Assembly: GCA_021767525.1 (NCBI GenBank)
Contig: JAASTF010000064.1
Span: 1 to 12,951, forward strand
Length of the DNA stretch: 12,951 nt
Source: Paracoccaceae bacterium
GTDB taxonomy: Bacteria > Pseudomonadota > Alphaproteobacteria > Rhodobacterales > Rhodobacteraceae
Reading direction: 5' to 3'
Shown: positions 1 through 7,357 of the stretch, in pieces
Numbering within the stretch: the stretch's first letter is position 1
How the letters are laid out: each line of letters opens with the position of its first letter
Notes under the pieces: generated by a model
Database searches by the model: none
What the model was told of the DNA's origin: nothing
What the model saw: only the letters and a program-made list of their open reading frames with translations
Position numbers and translations under genes: made by a program

Positions 1-779
1 ATACGGTGGGTTTCCTTGTTGATCTTGATGACCTGCACCTTGATCGTCTCGCCGATCGACAGGATCTCGGACGGGTGGTTCACACGGCGCCAGGCCATGT
101 CGGTCACGTGCAGCAGGCCGTCAACGCCGCCCAGGTCGACGAAGGCACCGTATTCGGTGATGTTCTTGACCACGCCTTCGACGGTGTCGCCTTCGTTCAG
201 CTTGCCGATCACCTCGGCGCGCTGTTCGGCACGGCTTTCTTCCAGGATGGCGCGGCGCGACACGACGATGTTGCCACGGCGGCGGTCCATTTTCAGGATC
301 TGGAACGGCTGCTTCAGGCCCATCAGCGGGCCGGCATCGCGCACGGGGCGCACATCGACCTGAGAGCCGGGCAGGAAGGCCACGGCGCCGCCCAGATCGA
401 CGGTAAAGCCGCCCTTGACCCGGCCAAAGATCGCGCCTTCGACGCGGGCATCGTCGGCATAGGCTTTTTCCAGGCGGTCCCAGGCTTCTTCGCGGCGGGC
501 CATTTCGCGGGAAATGACGGCTTCGCCACGGGCGTTTTCAGCCGCGCGCAGGTAAACCTCGACCTCGTCGCCGACTTCGATTTCGGGCGCTTCGCCGGGG
601 TTTGCGAATTCTTTGAGTTCAACGCGGCCTTCCATCTTGTAGCCGACGTCGATGATGGCTTGGCCCGCTTCGATCGCGATCACCTTGCCTTTGACAACAG
701 ACCCCTCTTCGGGCGTGTCCATTTCGAAGCTTTCGTTAAGGAGGGCTTCGAATTCCTCCATCGATGCGTTTTCAGCCAT
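1..779 (-). CDS. rpsA: 30S ribosomal protein S1, 5' part (3' end beyond window)
   Basis: Ribosomal protein S1 binds mRNA on the 30S subunit and helps load messages with weak Shine-Dalgarno sequences. The reading frame from the ATG at 779 is open to the window edge and gives 259 residues beginning MAENASMEEF. At least three S1 RNA-binding repeats are visible: roughly residues 25-95 (GKVIAIEAGQAIIDVG), 110-180 (GRVKGGFTVDLGGAVAFLPG) and 195-259 (VKNITEYGAFVDLGGVDGLLH). The third carries the best-conserved S1 signature, ITEYGAFVDL. Full-length bacterial S1 proteins of this type usually have six repeats, so about half is missing, only because of the window edge. The SD is poorly placed: AAGGAA lies about 10 bases upstream of the ATG, with no strong purine run nearer. 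That fits an S1-type leader, but autoregulation is not shown. A terminator lies 83 bases upstream, so the gene probably has its own promoter. The identification is firm. Confidence 0.97.
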   Translation of the reverse strand, partial: MAENASMEEFEALLNESFEMDTPEEGSVVKGKVIAIEAGQAIIDVGYKMEGRVELKEFANPGEAPEIEVGDEVEVYLRAAENARGEAVISREMARREEAWDRLEKAYADDARVEGAIFGRVKGGFTVDLGGAVAFLPGSQVDVRPVRDAGPLMGLKQPFQILKMDRRRGNIVVSRRAILEESRAEQRAEVIGKLNEGDTVEGVVKNITEYGAFVDLGGVDGLLHVTDMAWRRVNHPSEILSIGETIKVQVIKINKETHR

Positions 780-861
780 CTGGCGTTCTGTTCCTTTACA
801 ATCGATGTCACTGGCCGAGCGGTTGTCTCCGCCGGTCTTGGGATTTCGTTGGTCAGACGGT

Positions 862-918
862 CCACAAAACAAATAGGGCCGGAGGATGCCCGACCCTGCT
901 CGTCTTTTTGTTTTGTGG
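862..918 (-). terminator. Intrinsic terminator between the MFS gene and rpsA, with long AT-rich arms
   Basis: Read on the minus strand, an 8-bp stem (875-882 with 890-897, one G-U pair, 7-base loop) is followed at once by the T-rich run ATTTGTTTTGT. Outside it lies a perfect 12-base inverted repeat, CCACAAAACAAA at 862-873 and TTTGTTTTGTGG at 907-918. This is the form of a rho-independent terminator and would end transcription from the MFS gene before rpsA. On the plus strand the T run starts 8 bases after the stem, so activity there would be weaker. Confidence 0.75.
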
Positions 919-990
919 CGCTACCCGCCTTGTCGACGGGCGCCTTTTAGGCCGATTTCGCCCGTCGCGCAAGGGGGGATGCTGCGCCGG

Positions 991-1015
991 GGGCGGCGTG
1001 TGCGAAACGCCGCCC
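991..1015. repeat. GC-rich hairpin just after the MFS stop codon
   Basis: GGGCGGCG (991-998) and CGCCGCCC (1008-1015) form a perfect 8-bp stem with a 9-base loop, 15 bases beyond the stop of the minus-strand MFS gene. There is no T run, so it is not a classical intrinsic terminator. It could protect the 3' end of the message or assist rho-dependent termination. Confidence 0.5.
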
Positions 1016-1029
1016 GCGCAGGCGGGGCA

Positions 1030-2316
1030 TCAGCCGCCCTGCGCCTGCGCCTCGGCCTCGGCTTGCGCTTCTGCCTCGGCCTCGGCCTGTTCGGCGGCCC
1101 ATACGCCCGCCACCTCGACCGCCAGGGGGCTGGCGGTGGGCAGAACGCCCAGGTAGCTGTCGGTTTCCTCGACCGGCAGCGGCGGGCGCTGCGTCATGCG
1201 ATAGGCGGCATAGGCGACGATGCCGGCAAACGAAACGGTCAGCACGCCCCAGAACCCGGCCGGCCCCGTCACCTGCATCGCCCAACCGGTCAGCATCGGG
1301 CCCGCGATGGCCCCCAGCCCGAAGGTAAAGACCAACCCGCCCGAGGCGGCTGGCATGTCCTCGGTCGGCAGGAAATCGTTGGTATAGGCCAGAAACAGCG
1401 CGTAAAGCGGCGCGGTCACGCCGCCCGCGAAAAAGGCCGCGGCCATCACCGCCCAAAGACCCCCGCCCATCAGCCAGCCCACCGCGCAAGACACCGCCCC
1501 GATGGCGGACGCGCCCAGGATCAGCATCCGCCGGTCCATCCGGTCCGACAGCCAGCCCACCGGGTACTGAAACAGCAACGCGCCCGCGAACAGCATCGCC
1601 ACGAACAGCGCGACCTGCGACGCGCTCATCCCCAGCTCGGTGCCGTAAACCGCCCCCATGCCCGATTGCGTGGCGTAAACCCCGCCCAGCAGGAATATCC
1701 CGATCGTGCCCAGGGGCGAGCTGACGAACAGTTTGCGCAGCGACATGGGTTGCGCCACCTCGACCGCCGGCACCGGGGTGACCGACAACAGGATGGGCGC
1801 GAACGACACCGACACCAGGATCGACGCCCCGATGAACAGCGCGGCATTTGCCGCATCCCCCAGCGTCAGCAGCCCCTGCGCCCCGATGATGCCCAGGGTC
1901 TGCGCGATCATGTAGGCCGCCAGCAGCTTGCCCCGCGTCTGGTTCGTGGCGGCATTGTTCAGCCAGCTTTCGGCGGTGACATAGATGCCCGACATGCAAA
2001 AGCCCACCAGGATGCGCAGGATCGTCCAGGCCCAGGGCTCGGCCAGCAGGGTGAACGCGATCAGCGCCGCCGACATGAAGCTGCCCAGGGCCGCAAAGAC
2101 CCGAACATGGCCCACCCGCTGGATCAGGATGGGCGTGATCCGCGCGCCCGACAGGAACCCCAGGAAATAGCCCGAGGCCACGACCGACAGCGCCACGGCC
2201 GAAAACCCCTCGATCCCGCCGCGCAGGCCGATCAGGGTGAAATGCATCCCGTTGCCCAGCATGATCAGCACCACGCCCAGCAGCAAGGCCCACACATTCG
2301 TCAGAACCGCGATCAT
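1030..2316 (-). CDS. Major facilitator superfamily transporter, YcaD-like
   Basis: A 428-residue inner-membrane protein with about twelve hydrophobic segments, the usual MFS number. The pattern AESWLN...RGKLLAAYMI after segment 4 and QYPVGWLSDRMDRR between segments 8 and 9 resemble the E. coli YcaD family as I remember it. The substrate is not predictable. I chose the ATG at 2316 because AGGA (2325-2328) lies 8 bases before it. The ATG at 2325 would have this SD touching its start, and the frame stays open further upstream to 2496 without a good SD. The C-terminal tail after residue 400 is odd: it consists almost wholly of Glu, Ala and Gln (EAEAEAQAEAEAQAQGG), encoded by an imperfect 24-base repeat. 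The gene is divergent from the CoA-ligase gene at 2489, which may mean shared control. MFS membership is firm; the function is open. Confidence 0.88.
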   Translation of the reverse strand: MIAVLTNVWALLLGVVLIMLGNGMHFTLIGLRGGIEGFSAVALSVVASGYFLGFLSGARITPILIQRVGHVRVFAALGSFMSAALIAFTLLAEPWAWTILRILVGFCMSGIYVTAESWLNNAATNQTRGKLLAAYMIAQTLGIIGAQGLLTLGDAANAALFIGASILVSVSFAPILLSVTPVPAVEVAQPMSLRKLFVSSPLGTIGIFLLGGVYATQSGMGAVYGTELGMSASQVALFVAMLFAGALLFQYPVGWLSDRMDRRMLILGASAIGAVSCAVGWLMGGGLWAVMAAAFFAGGVTAPLYALFLAYTNDFLPTEDMPAASGGLVFTFGLGAIAGPMLTGWAMQVTGPAGFWGVLTVSFAGIVAYAAYRMTQRPPLPVEETDSYLGVLPTASPLAVEVAGVWAAEQAEAEAEAQAEAEAQAQGG

Positions 2317-2488
2317 CGCCGGCATCCTATTGGCGTCAAAGACCACGCCTTTCTGCCACGGGTGGCGCGACCGCTCTGCCTTGTCTCCGCCGCATCGCAG
2401 CAATTTCGCGACATGGGGGCCCGCGCGACAAAAGCGGTTTTCCAACCGCGCGGCCCGTGCAAATCTGCCCGCAGGGAGGACGATCACA
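2317..2488. promoter_or_regulatory. Divergent intergenic region between the MFS and CoA-ligase genes, with overlapping inverted repeats
   Basis: These 172 bases separate two divergent starts and must hold promoters for both, though I see no convincing -35/-10 pair. GCGGTT (2434-2439) and AACCGC (2444-2449) make a 6-bp inverted repeat around TTCC. A larger imperfect repeat, GGGCC-C-GCGCG (2417-2427) with CGCGCGGCCC (2447-2456), overlaps it, so the two structures exclude each other. An operator or a 5'-UTR structure is possible. The SD of the ligase gene, GGGAGGA, is at 2474-2480, 8 bases from its ATG. Confidence 0.4.
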
Positions 2489-4045
2489 ATGACCATTTAC
2501 AAAAGCCGTTTCGCCGATGTGCCGCTGACCGATCTTACGGTGACGCAACGCGTGTTCGCCGGGATCGACCCGGCCATGACCATCCTTGTCGACGGGCCGT
2601 CGGGGCGCGGCATGACCGGCGCGCAATTCGTTTCCGCGGTGCAATCGCTGGCCGGCGGCCTGACGGCGCAGGGGTTCGGCGCGGGGCAGACCGTCGCGCT
2701 GATGGCGCCCAACATCCCGGAATACTGCGTGGTCTTTCACGCCAGCGCCTGGGCCGGTGGAACCGTGACCACGATCAACCCCACCTATACCGCGCACGAG
2801 GTCAACCACCAGCTGCGCGATGCCGGCGCCGACCTGCTGGTGACCGTTCCGATGTTCGCCGAAACGGCGCGCGAGGGCGCCAAGGGCACCGGCGTGCGCC
2901 AGATCGTGGTCATTGGCGAGGCGCCCGACGGGATGGTGGCGCTGTCGGATATGATGGGCGAGGCGATGACCGAACAGGCGCCGGTCGATGTGGCCGAGCA
3001 CGTTGTGGCGCTGCCCTATTCCTCGGGCACGACGGGCCTGCCCAAGGGGGTGATGCTGACCCATCGGAACCTGGTCGTGAATATCGACCAATGCCTGGAA
3101 CCCGCCGATCTGCAACCGGGCGAGATGACGGCGGCCTTTCTGCCCTTCTTTCATATCTACGGTCTGCAAATCCTGCAAAACGTTTACCTTGCTGCGGGTG
3201 GCGGGCTGGTGACGATGCCGCGCTTCGACCTCGCGCTCTATCTCGATATCATCCAGACCTACCGCACCCCGCGCCTGTGGATCGTGCCGCCCGTGGCGCT
3301 TGCGCTGGCGCAGCACCCGGCGGTCGAGGGGGTGGATTTCTCCCACGTGGTGCAGGTCAATTCCGCCGCCGCGCCGCTGGGCGCCGACGTGGCCGAGGCG
3401 ATGGGCGCGCGGCTGGGCACCAGCGCGACCCAGGGCTACGGCATGACCGAGCTTTCGCCCGCCTCGCATGTCTCGCCCGGCGGCATGGGGCGGCGGGGCG
3501 CCTCGGGCGTCACGATCTCGAACACCGAATGCCGCATCGTCGATCCCGAAACCTGGGCCGATCTGCCGCAAGGCCAGGATGGCGAGCTGTGGGTGCGCGG
3601 CCCGCAGGTGATGAAGGGCTACCTGAACAACCCCGAAGCGACGGCAAACACCATCGTCGAAGGCGGATGGCTGCGCACCGGCGATATCGGCCATTTCGAC
3701 GAAGACGGCTATCTTTACCTGACCGACCGCCTGAAAGAGCTGATCAAGGTCAAGGGCTTCCAGGTCGCCCCGGCCGAGCTCGAGGCCGAACTGCTGACAC
3801 ATCCCGACATCGCCGATGCCGCCGTGATCGGCGTGCCGGACGCGGATGCGGGCGAGGTGCCGCTGGCCTTCGTCGTGCCCCGCGCCGGCGCGGCGGAACC
3901 TACGCTGGATACGGTGCAGGGCTACCTGGAAAACCGGCTGGCGCATTACAAGCAGGTGCACAAGCTCAAGGTCGTGACCGAGATCCCGAAATCCGCCAGC
4001 GGCAAGATCCTGCGCCGCCTGCTGCGCGACCAGGAAGGGGTGTAA
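2489..4045 (+). CDS. 4-coumarate-CoA-ligase-like acyl/aryl-CoA synthetase (AMP-forming)
   Basis: A 518-residue member of the ANL adenylate-forming superfamily. These enzymes activate a carboxylic acid with ATP to an acyl-AMP and transfer it to CoA. The full motif set is present: the nucleotide-binding loop SSGTTGLPKG (178-187), FFHIYGL (220-226), YGMTE (317-321), TGD (397-399), the hinge region RLKELIKVKGFQVAPAELE (414-432), and PKSASGKILRR (500-510) with the catalytic lysine at 506. Length and the FFHIYG segment fit the 4-coumarate-CoA ligase branch, which includes many bacterial enzymes acting on aromatic or medium-chain acids, so the substrate cannot be named. The ATG at 2489 is supported by GGGAGGA 8 bases upstream and by the start of family homology; the frame is open further upstream without homology. 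The sulfotransferase gene starts 7 bases after the stop, so the two are probably co-transcribed. Confidence 0.93.
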   Translation: MTIYKSRFADVPLTDLTVTQRVFAGIDPAMTILVDGPSGRGMTGAQFVSAVQSLAGGLTAQGFGAGQTVALMAPNIPEYCVVFHASAWAGGTVTTINPTYTAHEVNHQLRDAGADLLVTVPMFAETAREGAKGTGVRQIVVIGEAPDGMVALSDMMGEAMTEQAPVDVAEHVVALPYSSGTTGLPKGVMLTHRNLVVNIDQCLEPADLQPGEMTAAFLPFFHIYGLQILQNVYLAAGGGLVTMPRFDLALYLDIIQTYRTPRLWIVPPVALALAQHPAVEGVDFSHVVQVNSAAAPLGADVAEAMGARLGTSATQGYGMTELSPASHVSPGGMGRRGASGVTISNTECRIVDPETWADLPQGQDGELWVRGPQVMKGYLNNPEATANTIVEGGWLRTGDIGHFDEDGYLYLTDRLKELIKVKGFQVAPAELEAELLTHPDIADAAVIGVPDADAGEVPLAFVVPRAGAAEPTLDTVQGYLENRLAHYKQVHKLKVVTEIPKSASGKILRRLLRDQEGV

Positions 4046-4052
4046 CGCCAGC

Positions 4053-5192
4053 ATGGCGCCCCGCGCGCTGGCCCGGCTTTTGCAGGACGCGCAGGCGCGC
4101 GCCGATGCAGGCGATTTTATTGGTGCGCGGGCGCTCTGCCAGCAGGTCTTCGACCACGACCCCGGCACGCTGGGCGCGCTGCAAACCTACATGGCCGTGA
4201 CGCGCGTCGGCGCCGACGACCCGGTGCTGAAGCGGCTGCGCGGCTTTGCCGATGCGCGGGGGCTTGACCCGCGGCTGATGTCGCAGGTGCAATTTCTGCT
4301 GGGCAAGGGGCTCGACGATATCGGCGATCACGCCGGGGCCTTCGCCGCTTTCGTCGCGGCCAACCGGCTGAAACACCAGCCTTTCAACAGCGCGGGGCAA
4401 GAGCGGCTGGTCGCCGCGCTGCTGGCGGCGGTGGCCGACAGGCCCGCCCTGGTGCTGCCGCCCAGCCGGCCCCGCATGATCTTCGTGCTGGGAATGCCCC
4501 GCTCGGGCACCAGCCTGGTGGCACAGATGCTGGGCGCGCATGACGCCATCCAGAACCGGGGCGAGCTGACGGCGCTGGGCCAGGCCGCGCGCGCCGAAAC
4601 GCCCGATCTGGCCGCGCTGGCCAGCGGCTTGACCAAGGCGCAGGCCACCGGCATTCGCGATACCTACCTCGCCCAGGCCCGCCAGGGCGCCACCGCGCCC
4701 GTGCTGGTCGACAAGATGCCCGAGAATTACTGGCTCGCCTGGCTCATCCCCGCGCTGTTCCCCGACGCCCTGATCCTGCACATGCACCGCGACCCGCGCG
4801 CCACCTGCTGGTCGTGCTTTCGCAACGATTTCGGGCATGGCCACGGCTACAGCACCGATTTCCCCACGCTCACCGCCCATTACGCCCGCTATGTCCGGAT
4901 GGTGGCCGCCTTCCGCCCGCTGGCAGACAGGCAATGGATCGACATTGCGCTGAACGACCTGGTGGCCGACCCACGCGCACAACTTGCCCCGGTCGTGGCG
5001 AAACTCGGCCTCGACTGGCAGCCCGCCATGGCCAGCCCCGGCCAATCCGGCGGCCCGCTCCCCACCCTGTCGCGCTGGCAGGCCCGCCAGCCCCCCGACC
5101 CGATTATCGCCAATGGCTGGCGCGCCTACCTGCCGCTCCTGCAACACGAATTCCCGCAGGCCCTGGCCAATCTCGAAACCCGTGCGGGCTAG
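4053..5192 (+). CDS. Sulfotransferase-family protein with TPR-like N-terminus
   Basis: 379 residues. The N-terminal 125 or so are alpha-helical and look like two or three degenerate TPR-type repeats (ALARLLQDAQARADAGDFIGA; FLLGKGLDDIGDHAGAFAAF). From residue 142 a sulfotransferase fold follows: the 5'-phosphosulfate loop MIFVLGMPRSGTSLVAQML (142-160), VDKMPENYW (219-227), and the 3'-phosphate region HMHRDPRATCWSCF (243-256). Such enzymes move sulfate from PAPS to a hydroxyl or amine of a small molecule, lipid, glycan or protein; the acceptor is unknown. No signal peptide or membrane segment is seen, so it is probably cytoplasmic. It follows the CoA-ligase gene by 7 bases, and the purine run GAAGGGG (4034-4040) inside the ligase end is a weak, distant SD. 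Several TPR-sulfotransferase proteins of bacteria have no known substrate. Fold assignment is firm; activity is inferred. Confidence 0.88.
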   Translation: MAPRALARLLQDAQARADAGDFIGARALCQQVFDHDPGTLGALQTYMAVTRVGADDPVLKRLRGFADARGLDPRLMSQVQFLLGKGLDDIGDHAGAFAAFVAANRLKHQPFNSAGQERLVAALLAAVADRPALVLPPSRPRMIFVLGMPRSGTSLVAQMLGAHDAIQNRGELTALGQAARAETPDLAALASGLTKAQATGIRDTYLAQARQGATAPVLVDKMPENYWLAWLIPALFPDALILHMHRDPRATCWSCFRNDFGHGHGYSTDFPTLTAHYARYVRMVAAFRPLADRQWIDIALNDLVADPRAQLAPVVAKLGLDWQPAMASPGQSGGPLPTLSRWQARQPPDPIIANGWRAYLPLLQHEFPQALANLETRAG

Positions 5193-5327
5193 CGCAGAAC
5201 GCCCCCGTTTCCTCTCTCCATAAATATCCTCGGGGGGTGAATTGGGCCAAAGGCCCAAGAGGGGGGCAGACGGCCCCCCTTTCCCCAGCGCGCGCAGCGC
5301 GCAATCAAGACTGCCGGCGCCGCGACC
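5193..5327. terminator. Convergent intergenic gap with three hairpins, no clear U-tract
   Basis: The sulfotransferase and aldo/keto reductase genes end tail to tail here. Three stems are seen: TTGGGCC/GGCCCAA with loop AAA (5242-5258); AGGGGGGC/GCCCCCCT with loop AGACG (5260-5280), followed on the plus strand by TTCCCC; and GCGCGC/GCGCGC with loop GCA (5288-5302). None has a good T run, so this is a likely but atypical bidirectional transcription end. The stretch 5214-5237, read on the minus strand (CCCCCCGAGGATATTTATGG...), may be a diverged member of the repeat found near 8780 and 12780. Confidence 0.5.
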
Positions 5328-6326
5328 TCAGCAATAGCGCTCCGGCCCCCACCATTGTCCTTCGGAATAGCGGTCGCCATGGGCCCAGCCCACTGGCAGC
5401 ACGGTTTCGATCCGCGCCACATCATCGGCCGACAGCTGCAATTGCGCCCCCTGCACCAGCTCGCGGAAATGGCTGACCGACCGCGTGCCCGGAATCGGCA
5501 GCACATGGTCGCCCTGCGCCAACACCCAGGCGATGGCCAGCGCCGCCGCGGGCACACCCATCTCGGCCGCCAGCGCGCGGAACTTGTCGGTCGCGGCCAG
5601 GTTCGCGGCGAAATTCGGCGCCTGGAACCGCGGGTTCACCTTCAGGAAATCCAGGCTCGCCACCGCCTCGGCACTCAGCGGATGGTCGGTCAGCAACGAC
5701 CGCGCCACCGGCGAAAACGCCACCAGCGCCACGCCCAACTCGGCGCAGGCCTGCACCAGCCCCAGTTCGGGCAGCCGCGTGGCCAGCGAATATTCCGACT
5801 GCACCGCGGCGATCGGATGCACCGCTGCCGCGCGCCGCAAGGAACTGGGCGCGATCTCGGAAAAGCCGATGGATTTCGCCTTGCCCTTCTTAACCAACGC
5901 CGCCAGCGCCTCGGTCGCGTCTTCAATGGGCATCTCGGCCTGCCGCCGGTGGATATAATACAGATCGACGCAATCGATCCCCATCCGCGCCAGGCTCTGA
6001 TCCAGCTCGGCCTCCAGATGCGCCAGCGAGTTGTCATAGCGCCGGTTGCCCTCCGCATCGCGGGTGATCCCGCCCTTGGTGGCGATATGCAGGCTGTCGC
6101 GCACGCCCGGGTTGGCCTTCAGCCAGGCGCCGATCGCGCGCTCGGACCGGCCCATGCCATAGACGTTCGAGGTGTCGATATGGCGCACCCCCAGCTCCAT
6201 CGCCGCGTCCAGGATCGCGTAAGAGTTCTCCTCGGTCGTCGGGCCATAGAATTCCGCGAAACTCATCGCGCCGATCCCCAGGGCCGAGGTCGTCGCCTCA
6301 CCGATCTTGCGTGTGGGCAGGGTCAT
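5328..6326 (-). CDS. Aldo/keto reductase family oxidoreductase
   Basis: A 332-residue (alpha/beta)8-barrel reductase of the NADPH-dependent aldo/keto reductase superfamily, probably reducing a carbonyl in the cytoplasm. The catalytic tetrad is visible: Asp51 (RHIDTSNVYG, 48-57), Tyr56, Lys84 (ATKGG) and His126 (YYIHRR). Cofactor-binding elements follow: GFSEIAPSSLRRA (154-166), FSPVARSLLT (204-213) and PIPGTRSVSHFREL (277-290). The start is set by a strong GGAGGAG (6335-6341) 8 bases upstream, lying inside the 3' end of cmk. The ATG overlaps the cmk stop by 4 bases (ATGA), so translation is probably coupled to the cytidylate kinase. The substrate is unknown, and the coupling to a housekeeping kinase gene does not suggest one. 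It is the last gene of the aroA operon. Confidence 0.93.
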   Translation of the reverse strand: MTLPTRKIGEATTSALGIGAMSFAEFYGPTTEENSYAILDAAMELGVRHIDTSNVYGMGRSERAIGAWLKANPGVRDSLHIATKGGITRDAEGNRRYDNSLAHLEAELDQSLARMGIDCVDLYYIHRRQAEMPIEDATEALAALVKKGKAKSIGFSEIAPSSLRRAAAVHPIAAVQSEYSLATRLPELGLVQACAELGVALVAFSPVARSLLTDHPLSAEAVASLDFLKVNPRFQAPNFAANLAATDKFRALAAEMGVPAAALAIAWVLAQGDHVLPIPGTRSVSHFRELVQGAQLQLSADDVARIETVLPVGWAHGDRYSEGQWWGPERYC

Positions 6327-6943
6327 GTCTGGCTCTCCTCCAATGCGGCATCGACCGCCGCGATGGCCGCCGCCACCGCCGCGTCGATCGCCATGTCCGA
6401 CGTGTCGATTTCAACCGCGTCCTCGGCCGGGCGCAAGGGCGCGTCGGCCCGGCCCATATCGCGCGCGTCGCGCTCTTTCACATCCGCCAGCACCGCGGCG
6501 AAATCGGTGTCCACGCCGTTGCCCGTCAACTCGCGGAACCGGCGTTCGGCGCGCACCTCGGCGCTGGCGGTGACAAACAGCTTGGCCTCGGCCTCGGGGC
6601 AGATCACCGTGCCGATGTCGCGCCCGTCCAGCACCGCGCCGCCCGCGCGCCGGGCAAAGGCGCGCTGGAAATCCACCAATGCGGCGCGCACCGCGCCGAT
6701 GGCGGCCACCTTGCTGGCGGCCTGCGCCACGTCCGGCGTGCGCAGGGTGGTTTCATCCAGATCCTCGGCGCGCAGGGTTTCCGCCGCCTCGACCGGGTCC
6801 ATACCATCCAGCATCCGCGCGCCCACCGCGCGATACAAAAGCCCGGTGTCCAGATGCGCAAACCCGTAATGCGCCGCCACGGCGCGGCTGATCGTGCCCT
6901 TGCCCGCCGCCGCCGGCCCGTCGATTGCGATGGTAAAGGCCAT
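6323..6943 (-). CDS. cmk: Cytidylate kinase
   Basis: 206 residues. The enzyme phosphorylates CMP and dCMP with ATP in pyrimidine nucleotide synthesis and salvage. Key parts are the P-loop GPAAAGKGT (9-17), HLDTGLLYRAVG (30-41), LDGRDIGTV (105-113) in the CMP-binding region, and ERDARDMGR (157-165) with the lid arginines. Length is near the family norm of 210-230. The start ATG shares one base with the stop of the GFA gene (TGATG), and AAGGA about 10 bases upstream serves as SD. The 3' end overlaps the aldo/keto reductase start by 4 bases. Linkage to aroA upstream and rpsA further downstream is typical of alphaproteobacteria. Confidence 0.96.
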   Translation of the reverse strand: MAFTIAIDGPAAAGKGTISRAVAAHYGFAHLDTGLLYRAVGARMLDGMDPVEAAETLRAEDLDETTLRTPDVAQAASKVAAIGAVRAALVDFQRAFARRAGGAVLDGRDIGTVICPEAEAKLFVTASAEVRAERRFRELTGNGVDTDFAAVLADVKERDARDMGRADAPLRPAEDAVEIDTSDMAIDAAVAAAIAAVDAALEESQT

Positions 6944-7353
6944 CAATCCCCGTCCTTGCCCAGATCCTCGCTCGACCAGCCCTGCGCGTGATGCGGCAAG
7001 CGGTCGGTGATGTCTTCGTAATCGCCTTTGTCGGCCCAGAAGATATGGTTTGCAACCCGTGTGCCCGTCGCGCCGTCTATGGCGCCCAGCGAAATCCAGA
7101 TCGCGCCGTCGCCCTCGTCCCAGAACAGGTAGCTGCCGCACTCGGGGCAAAACCCCCGCCGCGCATCGTTTGAGGACGCGTACCAGCGCAGGCCGCCCCG
7201 CAGCGTCAGCGCCTCTGCCGGCACGGGCGCGGCGATGGAATAGCTGCCGGTGATCTTGCGGCATTGGCGGCAATGGCAGGCGGTGGCCGGGCCCAGCGGC
7301 GCGGTGGTGTCAAACGTCACCCGACCGCACAGGCACCCGCCGCTGACCGCCAT
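6943..7353 (-). CDS. GFA-family (glutathione-dependent formaldehyde-activating enzyme-like) zinc protein
   Basis: 136 residues with the cysteine pattern of the GFA/CENP-V fold: GCLCGRV (Cys7, Cys9), CHCRQCRK (Cys26, Cys28, Cys31) and FCPECGS (Cys69, Cys72). In the founding member Gfa of Paracoccus, these cysteines bind zinc and the protein was reported to promote formation of S-hydroxymethylglutathione. Most relatives of this size have no proven activity, so the family name should not be read as function. The ATG at 7353 has GAGGGG 7 bases upstream and begins 4 bases after the aroA stop. The stop shares a base with the cmk start. The gene is thus embedded between aroA and cmk in one transcript. 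Confidence 0.9.
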   Translation of the reverse strand: MAVSGGCLCGRVTFDTTAPLGPATACHCRQCRKITGSYSIAAPVPAEALTLRGGLRWYASSNDARRGFCPECGSYLFWDEGDGAIWISLGAIDGATGTRVANHIFWADKGDYEDITDRLPHHAQGWSSEDLGKDGD

Positions 7354-7357
7354 CGCC

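Noticed and set aside
6..950. Open frame of 314 codons antisense to rpsA
   Set aside because: The minus strand encodes clear S1 repeats; the plus-strand frame has no family features and is a mirror of codon bias.
2317..2496. Longer N-terminus for the MFS protein (starts up to 2496)
   Set aside because: The added residues are Arg-rich and not membrane-like, and AGGA spacing supports the ATG at 2316.
2336..4168. 610-codon minus-strand frame opposite the CoA-ligase gene
   Set aside because: The plus strand carries all ANL superfamily motifs; the minus translation is His/Arg/Gly-rich shadow.
886..4200. Open frame of 1104 codons on the plus strand
   Set aside because: It runs antisense to the MFS gene and then out of frame through the CoA-ligase gene. 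Its translation is rich in Arg, Gly, Pro and His without domains, as expected from high-GC shadow frames.
5355..6869. 504-codon plus-strand frame opposite the aldo/keto reductase and cmk
   Set aside because: Both minus-strand genes have complete catalytic motifs and proper SD sites; the plus frame shows none.
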